Shown here: piece by piece, positions 46,901 to 59,444 of the stretch | How the letters are laid out: every line of letters begins with the position of its first letter | Position numbering within the stretch: position 1 is the first letter of the stretch | NCBI GenBank assembly: GCA_026120185.1 | Contig: JANUWF010003367.1 | Location: 2,581,228-2,645,227, forward strand | DNA length: 64,000 nucleotides | Direction of reading: 5' to 3' | From: Voacanga thouarsii | Lineage: Eukaryota; Streptophyta; Magnoliopsida; Gentianales; Apocynaceae | The notes under the pieces: generated by a model | The model's input: only the letters and a program-made list of their open reading frames with translations | Told to the model about the DNA's origin: nothing | Databases searched by the model: none | Translations under genes and position numbers: made by a program

Positions 46901-49900
46901 TCAGTCCTTCTAAGCAAGGTGGTTTGACCAATCTTGTTTCAGGAGAATTTGACATTAGTTTCTGTGTATGATGAGCTTCTAGAACAGCCAAGCCTGAAGC
47001 CTGCAATTCAAGTTTGCTTGATCTTCTCTTATAAGCCAGAAGCTCTTGTTACCTGATGCAGATTTTTTTGTCTAGCCAGTAACCTTCTGTCTGAAGCTAC
47101 GTTGTCAATCACAACATTCAGATGTTTTTCTTGGATAGTCAGTCCTGTGTACCCAGGACATAGCTTTATTTGGCCCCTTCTGGTCTTGAGAATCTCTGAA
47201 TAATTCATTGTTCTAAGTCTAGGTTTTAGGAGTTGGACGGGCAATTTTTCTTGACCTTCAAATCATACTTAGACCATGCGGGAGCTTCTTGAACCTGATT
47301 CCTCTCACATAAACTGAAGGGCCTTCATTTGCTTGAAACTGAGTTATTGCAAAATTGTCAGGTAACGACAATTAGCTTGTTTGGAGAAGTATGGGGCATC
47401 GGTCCAGCTACTGCTTTGAAACTTTATGAGAAAGGACACTGCACTTTGGATGACCTCAAAAGTGAGGAATCTTTGACAAATTCCCAGAGATTGGGATTGA
47501 AGTACTTCAATGATATAAAAAAAAGGATTCCACGGCAGGAGGTCAGCTTGTAGCTTCTCTGTTTGGATGAGAAATTCGCACTCTTCAATAATTGTTGCCT
47601 CTTTTATTTCAATGTTTTCGTTTTACATATATTTGATCACATTTGATTGTTGTAATTATGTAGGTTCAAGAGATGGAACATCTTCTTCAGACAAGTGGAG
47701 AAGATATTTTGCCTGGGGTAAAAGAAAACACTCTCTGTTTTTAAATTGAGTAATGAACTAAATCATCTTGTATAGCTGTTGCTCTTCACAATTTAATTGC
47801 AAAAAAACATGTGAAGTTTCTCTCTTTTTAGCTGGCGATTAGTTTTAAGTGAGATTTTTGTACCCAATCTGGTGGCTGGCGTAGGAGCAAGGAGTTGCTA
47901 AGAGAAACGAGAATAGTGCTTTGCAAAACTAGAGGTTGAGAGTGCTTGTAGAGCTTTTTATGAATACTTTTCACCCTCATGTACTCTAGGTTCAATATTA
48001 CAGTTAGGTAGTTAAATAAAATATATATTCTTTTTTACATAGAAATGCTCCAATGACAAATACTTTGAATTTATTCTTAAAATAATATGTATGATGTCAA
48101 CCACTAATAATAGCATTCAATATTTTAGAGGCAACAACAAAATCAGGATATTTTGTGTGTTTGAGTCTTCTTTTTGGTGAGAACCTAGAGAGCTACGAGA
48201 TCCAGCACCATGAAGCACATATGTTGCTTAAGACTTGTCCAAGTAACGTTGTTCAGACCCAGAAAACAGAAAGTTGTGGATTGAATGAGAACACAAAATT
48301 GCCACGTATGCAAATTAGATGAATGTGGCATTGCTACCATGGATTATCCTAAGAATAAGTTCTTTGGAGCATTGGGTTATTGGTGGTACTAGGTGAAATA
48401 ACAATGGGATTTAACAACAACAACAACAACAAACTAAGCCTTAATCCCAAGTAACTTGGGGTCGGCTACATGAATCAACATCAGGCAACGTGTGGTCATC
48501 CACATGAATCCTCTCTCGCCACTTTCTTCTATCGAACGTCATACTTTCATCCAAATCTAATAAAGACATATCTCTCTTAATTACTTCTATCTATGTCGTT
48601 TTAGACCTACCTCTACCTCTACCTCTGTCTAACCTATCCTGCCTCACTCTCTCCATCGCCCTAACAGGAGCATCCCTCGGTCTTCTCTGAACGTGTCCAA
48701 ACCAACGTAGACGACTTTCTCTCATCTTTTTCTCAATAGATGCCACACCCACCTTTTCCCTAATGATCTCATTTCTAACTCTATCCTTCCTAATATATCC
48801 ACACATCCACCGTAACATATGCATCTCAGCTACTTTCATTTTTTGAATATGACACCTTTTAGCTGCCCAACATTCCGTACCATATAACAAAGCAGGTCGT
48901 ACGATTGCCTTGCAAAACTTTCCCTTTAAATTCAACGGTGCATTACGATCACAAAGAATATCAGTCGCACTCCTCCATTTCAACCAACCCGCCTTTACTC
49001 GATGTGCAACGTCGCTATCGAGCTCTCCGTCTTTCTGAATAATTGATCCTAGATAGCGAAAACAATTAGTTAACGGTATATCTCTACCTTCCAAAGTTAC
49101 ACTCTGGGCTATGTTTCTGCTACCACTAAACTTGCATCCCATATACTCTGTTTTACTCCTACTAATTCTGAAACCCTTGAATTCCAATGTCTGCCGCCAT
49201 AACTCCAATTTAGCATTTACACCGGCTCTAGTCTTATCAATTAATACAATATCATCCGCAAACAACATACACCATGGCACAGCCTCCTGTATAGTGCGGG
49301 TCAACTCATCCATAACGGCTGCAAAGAGGAAAGGGCTAAGCGCGGATCCTTGATGCACCCCGATATTAATAGGGAATTTTGCAGTCACTCCGGCGCCAGT
49401 CCTTACACTTGTACATGCTCCCTCATACATATCTTTAATGAGAGTAATGAAAAATTGCATTCTTGAATAATTCCTTAGCAAGCTAAATCAAATTGCTTTT
49501 GCAGGATAATTTCCCCTTTATGCAAGTCCTATACAGAAAAATTGGAATCCATAAAGCAATTGTATCTTATGTCATATTTTGAGTCGTATCTTACTTTGAA
49601 TCTCTACTCTGCAGGTAGTGATTTTGTGTGGAGGATCTTACAGGCGAGGAAAGGCTTCTTGTGGTGATATGGACATTATAATTACTCATCCTGATGGTAA
49701 AAGGTAATTTCTTGTCTTCCATTGTTTCTTTTATCATTTTTGTCTATTTAAAATGCTTGAAACCTTTTGCCTAAAAACAGAATTCCTTATCTTCCTTACA
49801 CATCCATATGCACAAGCTAAATAGAAGTGAAAAAGGAAATTGGTATTTTTCTTTTGGATTGGTTGGAGTGTACTGGGGAAGAAAGGCTAGGTATTTTTTG

Positions 49901-52900
49901 ATGAATAAGTGTGACCTTACAATTAGTGCATGGAATGAGGCAGCTAACATGTACTCCTATTGTCTATTTTTCACAAGGTTTTTCATTCTTTGGCAAGTAA
50001 ATAGCCAAAGCAGTCTTGGCTTTTTTGCTAGTCATCTGCATTCTTGAATTATGCTCTACTTATCTTGTTCTCTGACTCTTGACTTAAAGCTGACTTGGCT
50101 TTTTTGCTCTTTCAGTCATAAAGGCTTTCTTCCAAAGTTCGTAAAACATCTAAAAGAAATGAATTTCCTAAGAGAGGATTTGGTCTACAGTATACATAGT
50201 GAAGAGGTAGGTAATTTTGCAACTTCATAGCATTTGTGTTATTAATGGTAGCTGTGCAGGTAGACTTTTTGATAGTGCATGGACTTTTCATACATTTAAG
50301 CATTGAGGTTCATATTTTTAATTCTCTCGTCAGTTTTTTAATCTTTGCTCATACCTTTTCTTTTACCTAATTTGCTTCTAGGATGTCATATTCTTTGTGT
50401 TTTGCTTAGCAAATTTGCCCTTGCAAATGTAAAGTAAGTAGAGTGGCTCATTGTATTATCTACATTAATGGTAATGCAAAGCATCTTTTAATCTACCTTC
50501 TCCTAATAAATAGCAGTCTTTAGACATCAATAACAGGCTATATATCTGTTATTCAGAATCTTGGGTCTTTTTCTGTACTCTATTGAAAGATCCTGCTGAC
50601 ATTAAGCTGTCCATCCTCTTGATTTTTCTTTTTCCTTCTAGTATTGCAATTAATACTAGATGATAGACTCATGAATTCTGTTGGTTACTAAGTTCCTTCT
50701 CTTTTTTCAGGGTGTTGCATCTTCCCCCCCCCCCCCAAAAAAAAAAAAAAAAAAATCTTGTGGAATATGCAGAGTCTACAGTTATCTGATATCAAAGAAG
50801 TGGTTTTCTTTGTGAACTATAAGCTGCTGTATTTCAACATTGTTTTCATATAGTTTATTCATTCCTTATCTAGCATTATTTAGCTTCTAGTCGATCCACT
50901 CTTTTGAGGTCCCATTCTTCCCCTTATTTCCCCCAAAGTTTTCCTCTATGTTAAAGTTGTGATTTCTTTTGTTAATTTTGTCAAACTATTCCACTTATCA
51001 TGGCTTCAGATAATACTAGAAGATTGTTACAGCATTACTATTTATAATGGTGAGGTGTAAAGAAATATTTTCTGGGCTTTCTACAAATTTTCTCAAGGAC
51101 AATGCTATTTATCTTTTGAATTTTTTTCCCCTCAAACTCGTGTATGTTATGCGTGCACAGGGCACAGATTCAGGAGTTGACACTTACTTTGGTCTTTGCA
51201 CCTATCCTGGTCGAGAGTTGCGACATCGTATAGATCTCAAGGTTCATATTTTGTGGGTTTTCCATTAAATGAGAATATGATCTCTGTCCTGATATCATTA
51301 TTTGTTGCCCTAAATGACAAATATTTCACTGTGCTCAACCTTTTAGCACTTTAGGGTGGATGGAGGGGTTTTGGTTTCCAATTTAAGCCAAGCTGACCTA
51401 GTTATCATGGAACTGAATACCCTTTCAGAACTCTGATCCAATTTTAAGGAGAGAGCCTAATTCTGATTTTGATTCACCTGAATCCTGTAGGCTGTATGTT
51501 AACCAAATATTTCTTAATCTGTCATTGCCAAACTAACAGAGGTGTCCAACTGGAGACTGATTTTATTGGCTCAAGGAATGTGGCATTAAGTAAGATGGGA
51601 AAATATTTGTGGATTTTTTAGTACAAATAACCTTGGTGCCAATAACACTATGTTCAGCCAGCCTTGTCCTTTAATGTTTTAATTTACTGTTGTTAGTATA
51701 GGAGTTCAGTCATTCACCAGATGATCTTCATTTCAATTTGGTTGCCTCTTTGGTTTCATTATTGCTGAGTATATCATAACATCCTGCTATAGTCCGTTGG
51801 TACACTCCTGCCAACACAAAAGAGTGTATGTTGGCATGCAAGTTATTGGTAAATGACATAAAATGCAATTTGGAAACGTGATTCAATTTTACTTAATGTC
51901 CTGACATGTTCTGTTTTCAGTGAGGTTGGGTGATAGCAACTTTGGACCTCTGGAGATCTTGACAGGGACAATAGCAATAAAAGCAAGGAGATAACCAATA
52001 ATTCGTAATTACAGATCAATGATTTGAGAGTTGTATCTTTGTAGTAAGATGTCTAAGGCAATTAACGCTGCTGTGCTCACAGCAGTCCTTTAAATAAATT
52101 TACCTATTTAGCAAATTATTTAGAGTCTATTATGAGACTTTTGGGCAAAACAAGCTCTTATAAAAAAATCTGATGAGTTGTTAAGCTGCTTCAGGTGAAT
52201 TTTCACTGAAGTTTGTTTGTGGTTAAAGATGGCTTGGAGGGGATCATTTATTATGTTCTAGTTGTTTCCAGAGTCAAGCATCCTTGGGCTCTAATCTTGG
52301 TCTTCTATTAGAGAAGTTTGGTTTGTTTTGGTGAGAATACTAACCCATCGTGAGTACTATATTTTAGTAAATCATTTATTTATTTGTGTTACATAGGTAT
52401 ACCCAAGGGACATATATGCTTTTGGACTGATAGCTTGGACAGGGAACGATGTATTAAACAGGAGGTTTGTTCATTTAACATGACACAAATTCAATTTTGG
52501 CTTCTGTCACATTCTTTTGTACTCTAATATTTTCTGAAAAGGTTTGAGATGATTGTAATGGCTTTCATCCCTTGCAAAGAAGCAGTCTGTCTATGTTTAG
52601 CAAGCACAATCAACTGGAGGTGCAAAAAGACCATTTTTAACCTTCTCATATTAACATTTTGCTAAATATGTTTCATCTCTTTCCTGTTCCTGTATATGAG
52701 CAGTCATTGCTAATTACTCCATTCATCACGCCCGTCCTTTACTTTTACGAGTTATTTGCCTGATTGATATTGATACCAATGGGCAAATGGATGGAGAGAC
52801 AAGTTATAGTTTATGGTTTTGGGAAGAACTTGCTCATCCTTTTCAGTTTTAGATAAAGTTGGTTTTTTAAATTTAGTGATCCTGTGCCGTGAAAGAGTGG

Positions 52901-53551
52901 AAACTTTAGTCCAATATTTCTACTGGTGAAACTACAGCTCCACTTTCTAACATTCTATGAAAGAAAATCTTCATAGTAGTGCTTTTAAACATTGATGGCG
53001 ACTGTGTTGTCATTGTCCCCAAAAGGATGTACACGATTGATGCATTCCTACAGAAAAACTTCTTGTTAGAAGATATCTGTACACTTCATCATCTTGTTCT
53101 GATGTAAATCTTGGTAACATATTACATTGAGTTTTGTTTTGACATTATCACTAAGGTGACAAAGTATCTTGTCTTTCAACTGCTATCTCCCCCTTGTTGC
53201 CTATAACTCTTGTCATTCTGCTATTTGACATCTCTTGTTTTCTCTCCCCTGTAAGATGTTTCACATAATCATTAGTCTCTGATTGCAGGCTGAGATTACT
53301 AGCTGAATCAAAGGGCTTCCGACTAGATGATACGGGGTTGTTTCCAGCTACCCATAGTTCAAGCGGTAAAAAGGTATGAAATATTGCCTTTCTTTGCTAT
53401 ATCTATTCCTTTTTTTCATGATTGATTGTGACATTCTGATGATTTAAAGCAGGGTAGCAAAGGTAGTGCAAGTTTGAAGTTTGACACAGAAAAGGAGGTG
53501 TTTGATTTCCTCGGCTTTCCATGGCTTGAGCCGAATGAGAGGAATCTGTGA
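43903..53551 (+). CDS. POLL: DNA polymerase lambda (family X), 14 exons
   Basis: POLL is a nuclear family X repair polymerase acting in base-excision repair and end joining. Exons by splice sites and phase: 43903-44022, 44135-44272, 45145-45504, 45670-45763, 45855-45985, 46413-46475, 47362-47541, 47664-47717, 49615-49703, 50116-50206, 51161-51241, 52397-52464, 53289-53373, 53453-53551. They sum to 1653 bp, 550 aa, with no stop, close to the 529 aa recalled for Arabidopsis. A BRCT domain (about 20-105) is followed by a variable linker to 206. The 8-kDa part has a helix-hairpin-helix ([12 protein letters not shown], 270-281) and a second at 313-325 ([13 protein letters not shown]). The palm has [16 protein letters not shown], with catalytic D398 and D400 and D465 in HRIDLK. 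YFG and [10 protein letters not shown] follow. The start has a good context (CTCAATGGCG). The exon 3 donor (45505) is the least certain. Confidence 0.95.
47718..49614 (+). other. POLL intron 8, enlarged by a LINE insertion
   Basis: This is the largest intron of the gene (1897 bp), bounded by GG|GTAAAAGA and CTGCAG|GTAGTG. About 1.07 kb of it is the antisense RTE-type LINE fragment. The remainder has no recognisable sequence. Confidence 0.85.
48413..49480 (-). mobile_element. 5'-truncated RTE-type LINE, antisense within POLL intron 8
   Basis: The minus strand encodes the C-terminal half of a non-LTR reverse transcriptase: [39 protein letters not shown], the catalytic [11 protein letters not shown] (FADD box), then [49 protein letters not shown] and [10 protein letters not shown]. 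It ends at a TAG (48591) where a Trp codon is expected; homologous codons continue beyond. The 3' end (left side) carries the GTAGCCGACCCCAAGTTACT motif and a (TTG)n-type tail (AAC repeats at 48413-48433), typical of plant RTE LINEs. The 5' end is lost near 49480. Confidence 0.88.
50726..50757. repeat. Poly(C)-poly(A) tract in POLL intron 10
   Basis: A run of about 12 C is followed directly by about 19 A. It is prone to length error in sequencing and assembly. Confidence 0.9.
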
Positions 53552-53770
53552 GATTCAAGTAGTTATATGCCAAGAGATATGCCTGTTACATAAGCTTAGC
53601 ACGCATCTACATCCTTAATATCACCCACCCAATGCTGCGAGGTACTTAAGGCTATTTGGTTCTCCAGCTTTTGCCAAATGCCAGTGGTTGAGATTGTGAA
53701 TGTAATAACCTTTTCATCCTTTTTGTAAATAAGGTTCGTATATATAGTGGTACAATGTTGTAAATAAGCA
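53552..53770 (+). other. Probable POLL 3' UTR
   Basis: The sequence follows the POLL stop. A TTTTTGTAAATAAGG run (about 53720) and TGTTGTAAATAAGC (about 53755) could serve as near-upstream poly(A) elements. The exact end is unknown. Confidence 0.4.
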
Positions 53771-54640
53771 TCACCCGGTGGCTATGAAGTTTATGCTACA
53801 CTTGTGTTGGAGTTCTTTTTCCAGTTTAACATCTCAAAGCTGTTTTTCTTTATTATTTTAAGATGAAAACTTATCATTTCATTTTACATGTTTGTTTATG
53901 ACTGCTTGCCTTTAGCAGCCTTCGTTGAATATACACAGGTGTGTAGGTACAAAAAGGTTTCCATTCCATGCGGTGCTTTGTGTTGAATCTACGTGGCGGA
54001 TTAACAAATTATAATTGAATCTTCTGATACAAATGTAGCTAAGACCCAGATTCTCCAAGTCATTTCCAATTGAAAAAAAAAAAAAGAAGCAATAATATCG
54101 CATCCTAGTACCCATGCATGCATTCGCACGCACGCACGCATTCTTGGTTGCCTACTGTTGAAATGGTGCATGACTTCCCTCCCCTAGCACATGCTTCTTA
54201 TCTGGCATGATTTTGGGATACCACAGCCTTGTGGGCTGATAAACTCCATGTTTTTGTCACGCAGGAAATTAAGGGTGTGTATTCAATTTTTGGGTTTGAT
54301 TTTGATTCGGTTTCTCTCTTTCTATTTTCGACATCACACAAAAAGGGGAGAGGAGAATTGAAAGAAAGGCCAATAAGGGAAAGTCCAAAGAAGAGAAAAA
54401 TGGACAATATTGATCACTGATCAGCTCTTGTTTCTGGGAACAAAATGGATAGTGGAATTGGTCAAATTGCCCTGCCGAAATATCTTGGTTTCCAAGTGTT
54501 ACATTACCTTAGGGTATGGTTTTATAGATTACATCTTGGTTTCCAAGATAATATAATGAGTATTTGTGTAATCTTTTAAATTATCAATCATGTAATCATT
54601 AGCTAAATTATGAACTCAATGTTAATAAAACTTGCAATGA
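53771..54640. other. Intergenic DNA, no gene seen
   Basis: It contains short frames only and a (GCAC)n-like run near 54125. Nothing is recognised. Confidence 0.45.
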
Positions 54641-55095
54641 CTGCACTGCCATAAAGAATCTGCACTACTCTATAATATGGACAGCAGCAACATCTTCACC
54701 GCCATTAGAGAGCAATCTGGAACCCAACTTGCAGCAACCATTTTACAGCTATAGAGAAGAATCTGGAATTGTAATTTGCCAACCTCCACCGCCATTCTAG
54801 AATCCACTTGCACAAAAAATCTGCACAAAAATCTTCACCAACTTGTAAAAATTTTTTTTAGGCAGCCATGAAGAACCGACTTACTAAAGTCGGTTTTGTC
54901 AGCTATAAATATAACAAATTTCTTGTAAATGAAAGGTAGAGTAAGTAAGGTGGTGTGGTGTGTGCTCAATTAAGTGGTGTGCTCAGTGTGTGAGTGGTGT
55001 GAGGAATATAAAAAGATTGAGTGTGGTGCTGAAAAGTTGTGAGTAATTGTGCACAGTAAGCCTTTGTATCTATTTTTTTTTGTTTGGTATCTTTT
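54640..55095 (+). other. LTR-like R-U5 sequence next to the copia LTR
   Basis: A TATA-like element (GCTATAAATATAAC near 54901) is followed by a TG/GTG-rich leader (GGTGTGGTGTGTGCTC, repeated GTGTG motifs) and ends at GTTTGGTATCTTTT, where the copia LTR begins. This resembles the promoter and R-U5 part of a plant LTR or TRIM. No partner LTR or TSD was found, so the call is tentative. Confidence 0.3.
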
Positions 55096-55401
55096 TGTTA
55101 TAAAATTTGGGTAGTGTTACAATAAAATCTACACACTACATACTAAGAAAACTCTAACTATTCTTTGCACAAGAATTTCTTCAAACTTCTCTCTTTCTTT
55201 TTTCTTACAATTCTTTCACAAAATTATAGTATCTTTCAAGCTTAGAAATAGCTCTATTTATAGAGCTTTTAGTTGGTGGAATACATAATTTTTCACTAAT
55301 ATGAATTAGTGGTGTCTCCACTAAATGATGGATATTCATAAAAATTCATAATTAGTGAATCTTTCACTAATTCTCTAATAATTTACAATATATTCATAAC
55401 A
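55096..55401 (-). repeat. LTR A (3' LTR of element A)
   Basis: On the + strand it reads TGTTATAAAATTTGGGTAG to ...ATATTCATAACA, with TGTTAT/ATAACA inverted ends. The minus-strand TATA box GCTCTATAAATAG is near 55252-55265. It aligns with 60040-60353 and 60354-60720. Confidence 0.85.
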
Positions 55402-57513
55402 TTCTCCCATGGATGTCCATCCATTACGTAAAGAATATACCTCGTTAGAACCTCACTAGATAAAAATCTAGTGGAAAAAAAAATCTAGTGAAGGAAAAAG
55501 AGTACACTATTCGATATGTCTGTTTATTACTCCTCTTGATGAGATGATTCCTTTAAATCTTTGAATCAACGCATACCAATTTTATATCTCAACTTCTCAA
55601 ATGTTACAGTCGGTAAAGTCTTCGTGAAAATATTTGCGAGGTTTTCACATGACCGAATTTGTAGCACATCAATTTCACATTTCTTCTGGAGTTCAGGAGT
55701 TCATGAGTAAAGAAAAATTCTGGTGAAATATGTTTTGTCCGATCTCCTTTAATAAATCCTCCTCGTAATTGAGTTATGCAAGCTGCATTGTCTTTATAAA
55801 GAGGAGTTGGAGTATCTTTGATAGATGATAATCCATAACTTTTTCGAATATAATGAATCATTCTTTACTTGTTTCATGAATGGCTATAATTTCAGCATGA
55901 TTTGAATAAGTAGCTGCTTGGGAGATATCGAATGACTTGTTTAATTTCATTCAAATGTCGTCGTGTTGGTGAAGAACTAACTCTTGCTAATAAATTAACA
56001 GCAAATGCAATATCATGTCGTATATTGTTAGCAAGATATATCAATACACCAATTGCACTGAGATATAGTACTTCAGGACCAAGAAGTTCTTCATCATCTT
56101 CATGAGGTTGGAAAAGATCTTTATTCATATCTAATGATAAGACAATCATTGAAATACTCAATGGATGTGCTTTGTCCATGAAAATCATTTTTAGAACTTT
56201 TGCTATATATGTTGATTGATGAATAAATGTTCTACTTGCCAAATGTTCAATTTGTAAACCAAGGCAAAATATAATTTTACCAACATCCTTGATGTCGAAT
56301 AATCAATTGTTTCTTAGAACTCTTCAGGAGTTCCAATAAGATTAATATCATCAACATATATAACTAATACCACAAATTTAGAACTAGATTTCTTAATAAA
56401 AATACATGGACATACCTGGTCATTTTTAAATCCCGCTTTCAATAAATATTCACTAAGACGATTGAACCACATGCGTCCAGATTGTTTCAGGCCATATAAT
56501 GATTTCTACAACTTGATGGAGTAATTTTCACGAGGATAATGTTTATATGCTTCGGGCATGCGAAATCTTTCAGGGATTTTTATGTAAATATCATTTTCTA
56601 AAATTACATACAAGTAAACAGTGACAACATCTAATAGACACATATCTATCTTTTCATATACTGCCAAACTGATAAGATATCGGAGTGTAATAGTATCAAC
56701 AACAGGAGAATAAGTTTCATTATAATCCATACATAGTCTTTGTGAAAAACCTTGAGCTACTAACCGTGCTTTATATCGTACGATTTCATTATTTTTATTG
56801 CGCTTTCACATAAATATCCATTTGTAACCAATAGGTTTTATACCTTCTGGTGTTCGGATTGCAAGTCTAAAGACTTCATGTTGTGTCAGTACATTTAACT
56901 CCGATTGAATCGCATCTTTCTATTGTAGCCAATTTTTTCTATGCCGACATTTATCAACTGATATTGGTTCAGGATCATCATTATCCTGTATAATATCAAG
57001 AGATATATTATATGCAAACATATTATCAATCATTGTTTCTATCCGATTCTAGCTTCTACCGGAAGTGGTATAATTGATAGAAATTTCAGTGTTACTTTCA
57101 TCAACTTTTAGTTCTTTTTCATCAGTTCTCTCTTGGTCTTTATCATTCTTTTCTTCAATATGATCATCTGGATCATTTAATCCTCTCTTCTTTCGAGGAT
57201 TTTTATCTTTAGAACCAAGAGGTCGGCCATGCTTCTGACATGCTTTTGGCCCAGCAGCTATAGGTATAATCTTTTGTTCTGCTGGAACTTTAATTCGAAT
57301 AGGAGTATTTATAGTTGGAATATGCGATTTTGTTACTCTTCTAGAGTCAACAAAAGCATCCGGCATTTTATTTGCAATACTTTACAAATGAATTATCTTT
57401 TGAATTTCAAGTTCACACGCGCTTGTACGCGAATCAAGATAATTTAATGATGTTATCCAATCAAAATCTTTCTTATACTATTTTTGTTCTCCCACTAATT
57501 TAGGGAATAATAA
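55402..57513 (-). pseudogene. Element A pol remnant: linker, RT, RNase H
   Basis: The minus strand encodes the Lys/Asp/Glu-rich linker (57366-57049), then RT with MDYNETYSPVVDTITLRYLI, SLYGLKQSGRMWF and the YVDD core (VIYVDDINLI near 56355). RNase H follows (NIRHDIAFAVNLLARVSSSP, DNAACITQLRGGFIKGDRTK). Frameshifts and stops are frequent and a stretch between about 55900 and 55930 is deleted relative to element B. Homology to element B ends at 57513 (TTTAGGGAATAATAATT). Confidence 0.88.
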
Positions 57514-57726
57514 TTACACAAGAGAATAATGGAAATGTAAGAACATTATGAGTAATACTACATACATAACAAGTCTGAAGACTGCCAAGAAATATATTAA
57601 AACAAAAAAATCTTTATATTATTATTTTCTCACTCTTCCCGGTACCATCTTTTCCTCTTCTTCCTTGTCTTTTCTTCTCCTCAGTCCCTCCACCTATCAT
57701 CTATCTCTTCTTCTTCCTCGTACAAA

Positions 57727-57917
57727 TGTATGTATGTATGTATGTATGTATGTATGTATGTATGTATGTATGTATGTATGTATGTATGTATGTATGTATG
57801 TATGTATGTATGTATGTATGTATGTATGTATGTATGTATGTATGTATGTATGTATGTATGTATGTATGTATGTATGTATGTATGTATGTATGTATGTATG
57901 TATGTATGTATGTATGT
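57727..57917. repeat. (TATG)48 microsatellite
   Basis: About 190 bp of uninterrupted GTAT/TATG repeats lie 52 bp upstream of the RWP-RK start codon. Because 12 bp equals three repeats and four codons, it is open in several frames (MYVC on +, YIHT on -), which creates large artefactual reading frames. Confidence 0.97.
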
Positions 57918-57968
57918 CTCAGTCATCAGTCATTAGTAAATTTCAAAAACAAAAACCACAAAGCAGAT

Positions 57969-59278
57969 ATGGGAACTCATAATTCATTTGAGACATGGTC
58001 AAATTTTGACTTGGTTTCTAACGCAGAAGATTTTGATGTGTTTTATTTTCCAAGCCAACCACTTCTGCCTAATTTCAGGTGAGATACCTTTGAGGGCTTC
58101 CTCTTTTTTTTTTTTAGTGTGCTTGACAATGAAATTAAACTCTCTTTTGGTTTGTTGTAATGTTAATCAGTGGAAGTTCTGGACATGCTATTTTGAATTT
58201 TCAATTTGATCTACCCATTCAAGAGACTACTTTTGATGTCGTTCCTTTGAATGAGGATATGCTTATACATGATCATTTCTACTCTCTAATAGATTTTGAA
58301 TAAAGCCAGAATATGGTTCAAGGTTATCATACATTTAAACATGGATTTTAAATGGTATTACCCTTACTGATATTGTTTTTCTTTTTCTAGGAGAAATAAT
58401 GAGTGATCTTGGTAACGAATTTGGAGTGAGGACCCATGAAATGCATAATATCGATGTTCAAGATATTATTTCAGACGAAATTCCTATGGAGAAGAAGAGG
58501 ATTAGGAGGCAGAAAGAGGAGAAGGACAATAGCTCCAAGACACTATCAAGAGAAACCATTTCGCAGTACTTTTACCTGCCAATCAAAAGCGTGACCAAAG
58601 AACTGAATATTGGCTTAACTCGTCTCAAGAACAGATGTAGGGAGTTGGGAATTCGTCGATGGCCTCACAGGAAGTTGATGAGCTTGGAGATCCTAATCAA
58701 GAATGTTCAGGTTCTCTTTCACACACACTTGTAATTTGCAAGTATGAAACTATGAAAGATTTATAAGTAAATAATGACCGAAATGAATGTATCTCTACCG
58801 ATGATATCACTTCGATTTAAAGGAGATGCGAAATAAAGACGAAGGAAGACATATGGCTGAGAAGAAGTTAAGAGAAGCCATTGAGATACTGGAACGTGAG
58901 AAGAAGTTGGTAGAAGAAAGTCTTGATACGCGGTTGGATGACCAAACACAGAAATTGAGACAAGTATGCTTCAAAGCCAACTATAATAAGAAACTTAAGT
59001 ATAATAAGAAACTTAAGGGGATGATAAAATCCCAAGACTCATTTCGTAGTAACTTCACGGCTAATTCTGCTGCTAGTCTAGATGCTGGCTCAAGGGAGAA
59101 GGAAGAGGAGGAGGATGTCGAAGAAGAGGATCTAAAGTCCATAATTGCTACCTGTTTGTCTTCCTCTAATGCAAACATGGAAAAAGAACAATTACAAACA
59201 TTCATCCTAAATTTGTCAGCTCTATTGCAAAAAAACAATTACAAGCATGCATCTTCAAGTTCACGTGAACACCAGTAA
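57969..59278 (+). pseudogene. RWP-RK (RKD-like) gene copy inside copia element A
   Basis: Four exons on the + strand are fixed by splice sites and phase: 57969-58078, 58171-58322, 58391-58710 and 58823-59278 (345 codons plus stop). Exon 1 starts MGTHNSFETWSNFDLVS. Exon 3 holds the RWP-RK domain (SRETISQYFYLPIKSVTKEL, then RWPHRK). Exon 4 encodes a coiled coil (HMAEKKLREAIEILEREKKL) and an acidic EEEEDVEEEDL tail. One in-frame TAA at 58301 in exon 2 replaces the Gln seen in the CACTA copy (DFEQSQN). Introns are short and have intact GT-AG ends. The family acts as DNA-binding regulators; whether this copy is expressed is unknown. Its transcription would be antisense to the copia. Confidence 0.82.
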
Positions 59279-59444
59279 GATGAATGAAGGAAATACAAGT
59301 GAACACTAGACTTATGAATTTTTTTTTCTGAACTGTTAGTAGTAATGTAGTATAATGTGTTATATTGACATCCGAATGTAACATCTCAAAGATGTGATGC
59401 TTATTATTAATGAAAATATCCATTTCCTTTATTATCTTTTCTGT

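Noticed and set aside
47029..47244. 71-aa minus-strand frame in POLL intron 6
   Set aside because: The flanking POLL exons splice in phase without it, and the translation matches no family I know.
49111..49353. 80-aa + strand frame in POLL intron 8
   Set aside because: It is the antisense shadow of the LINE reverse transcriptase.
54229..54420. 63-aa + strand frame downstream of POLL
   Set aside because: Short, with low-complexity basic residues and no recognisable motif.
54640..55401. Single long LTR covering 54640-55401
   Set aside because: The other two LTRs of the family (60040-60353, 60354-60720) start at TGTTATAAA or its equivalent, so the sequence left of 55096 is flanking DNA.
57548..58082. 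Large overlapping reading frames (MYVC and YIHT repeats) on both strands
   Set aside because: They are produced by the (TATG) microsatellite, which has no stop in these frames; there is no independent sign of coding.
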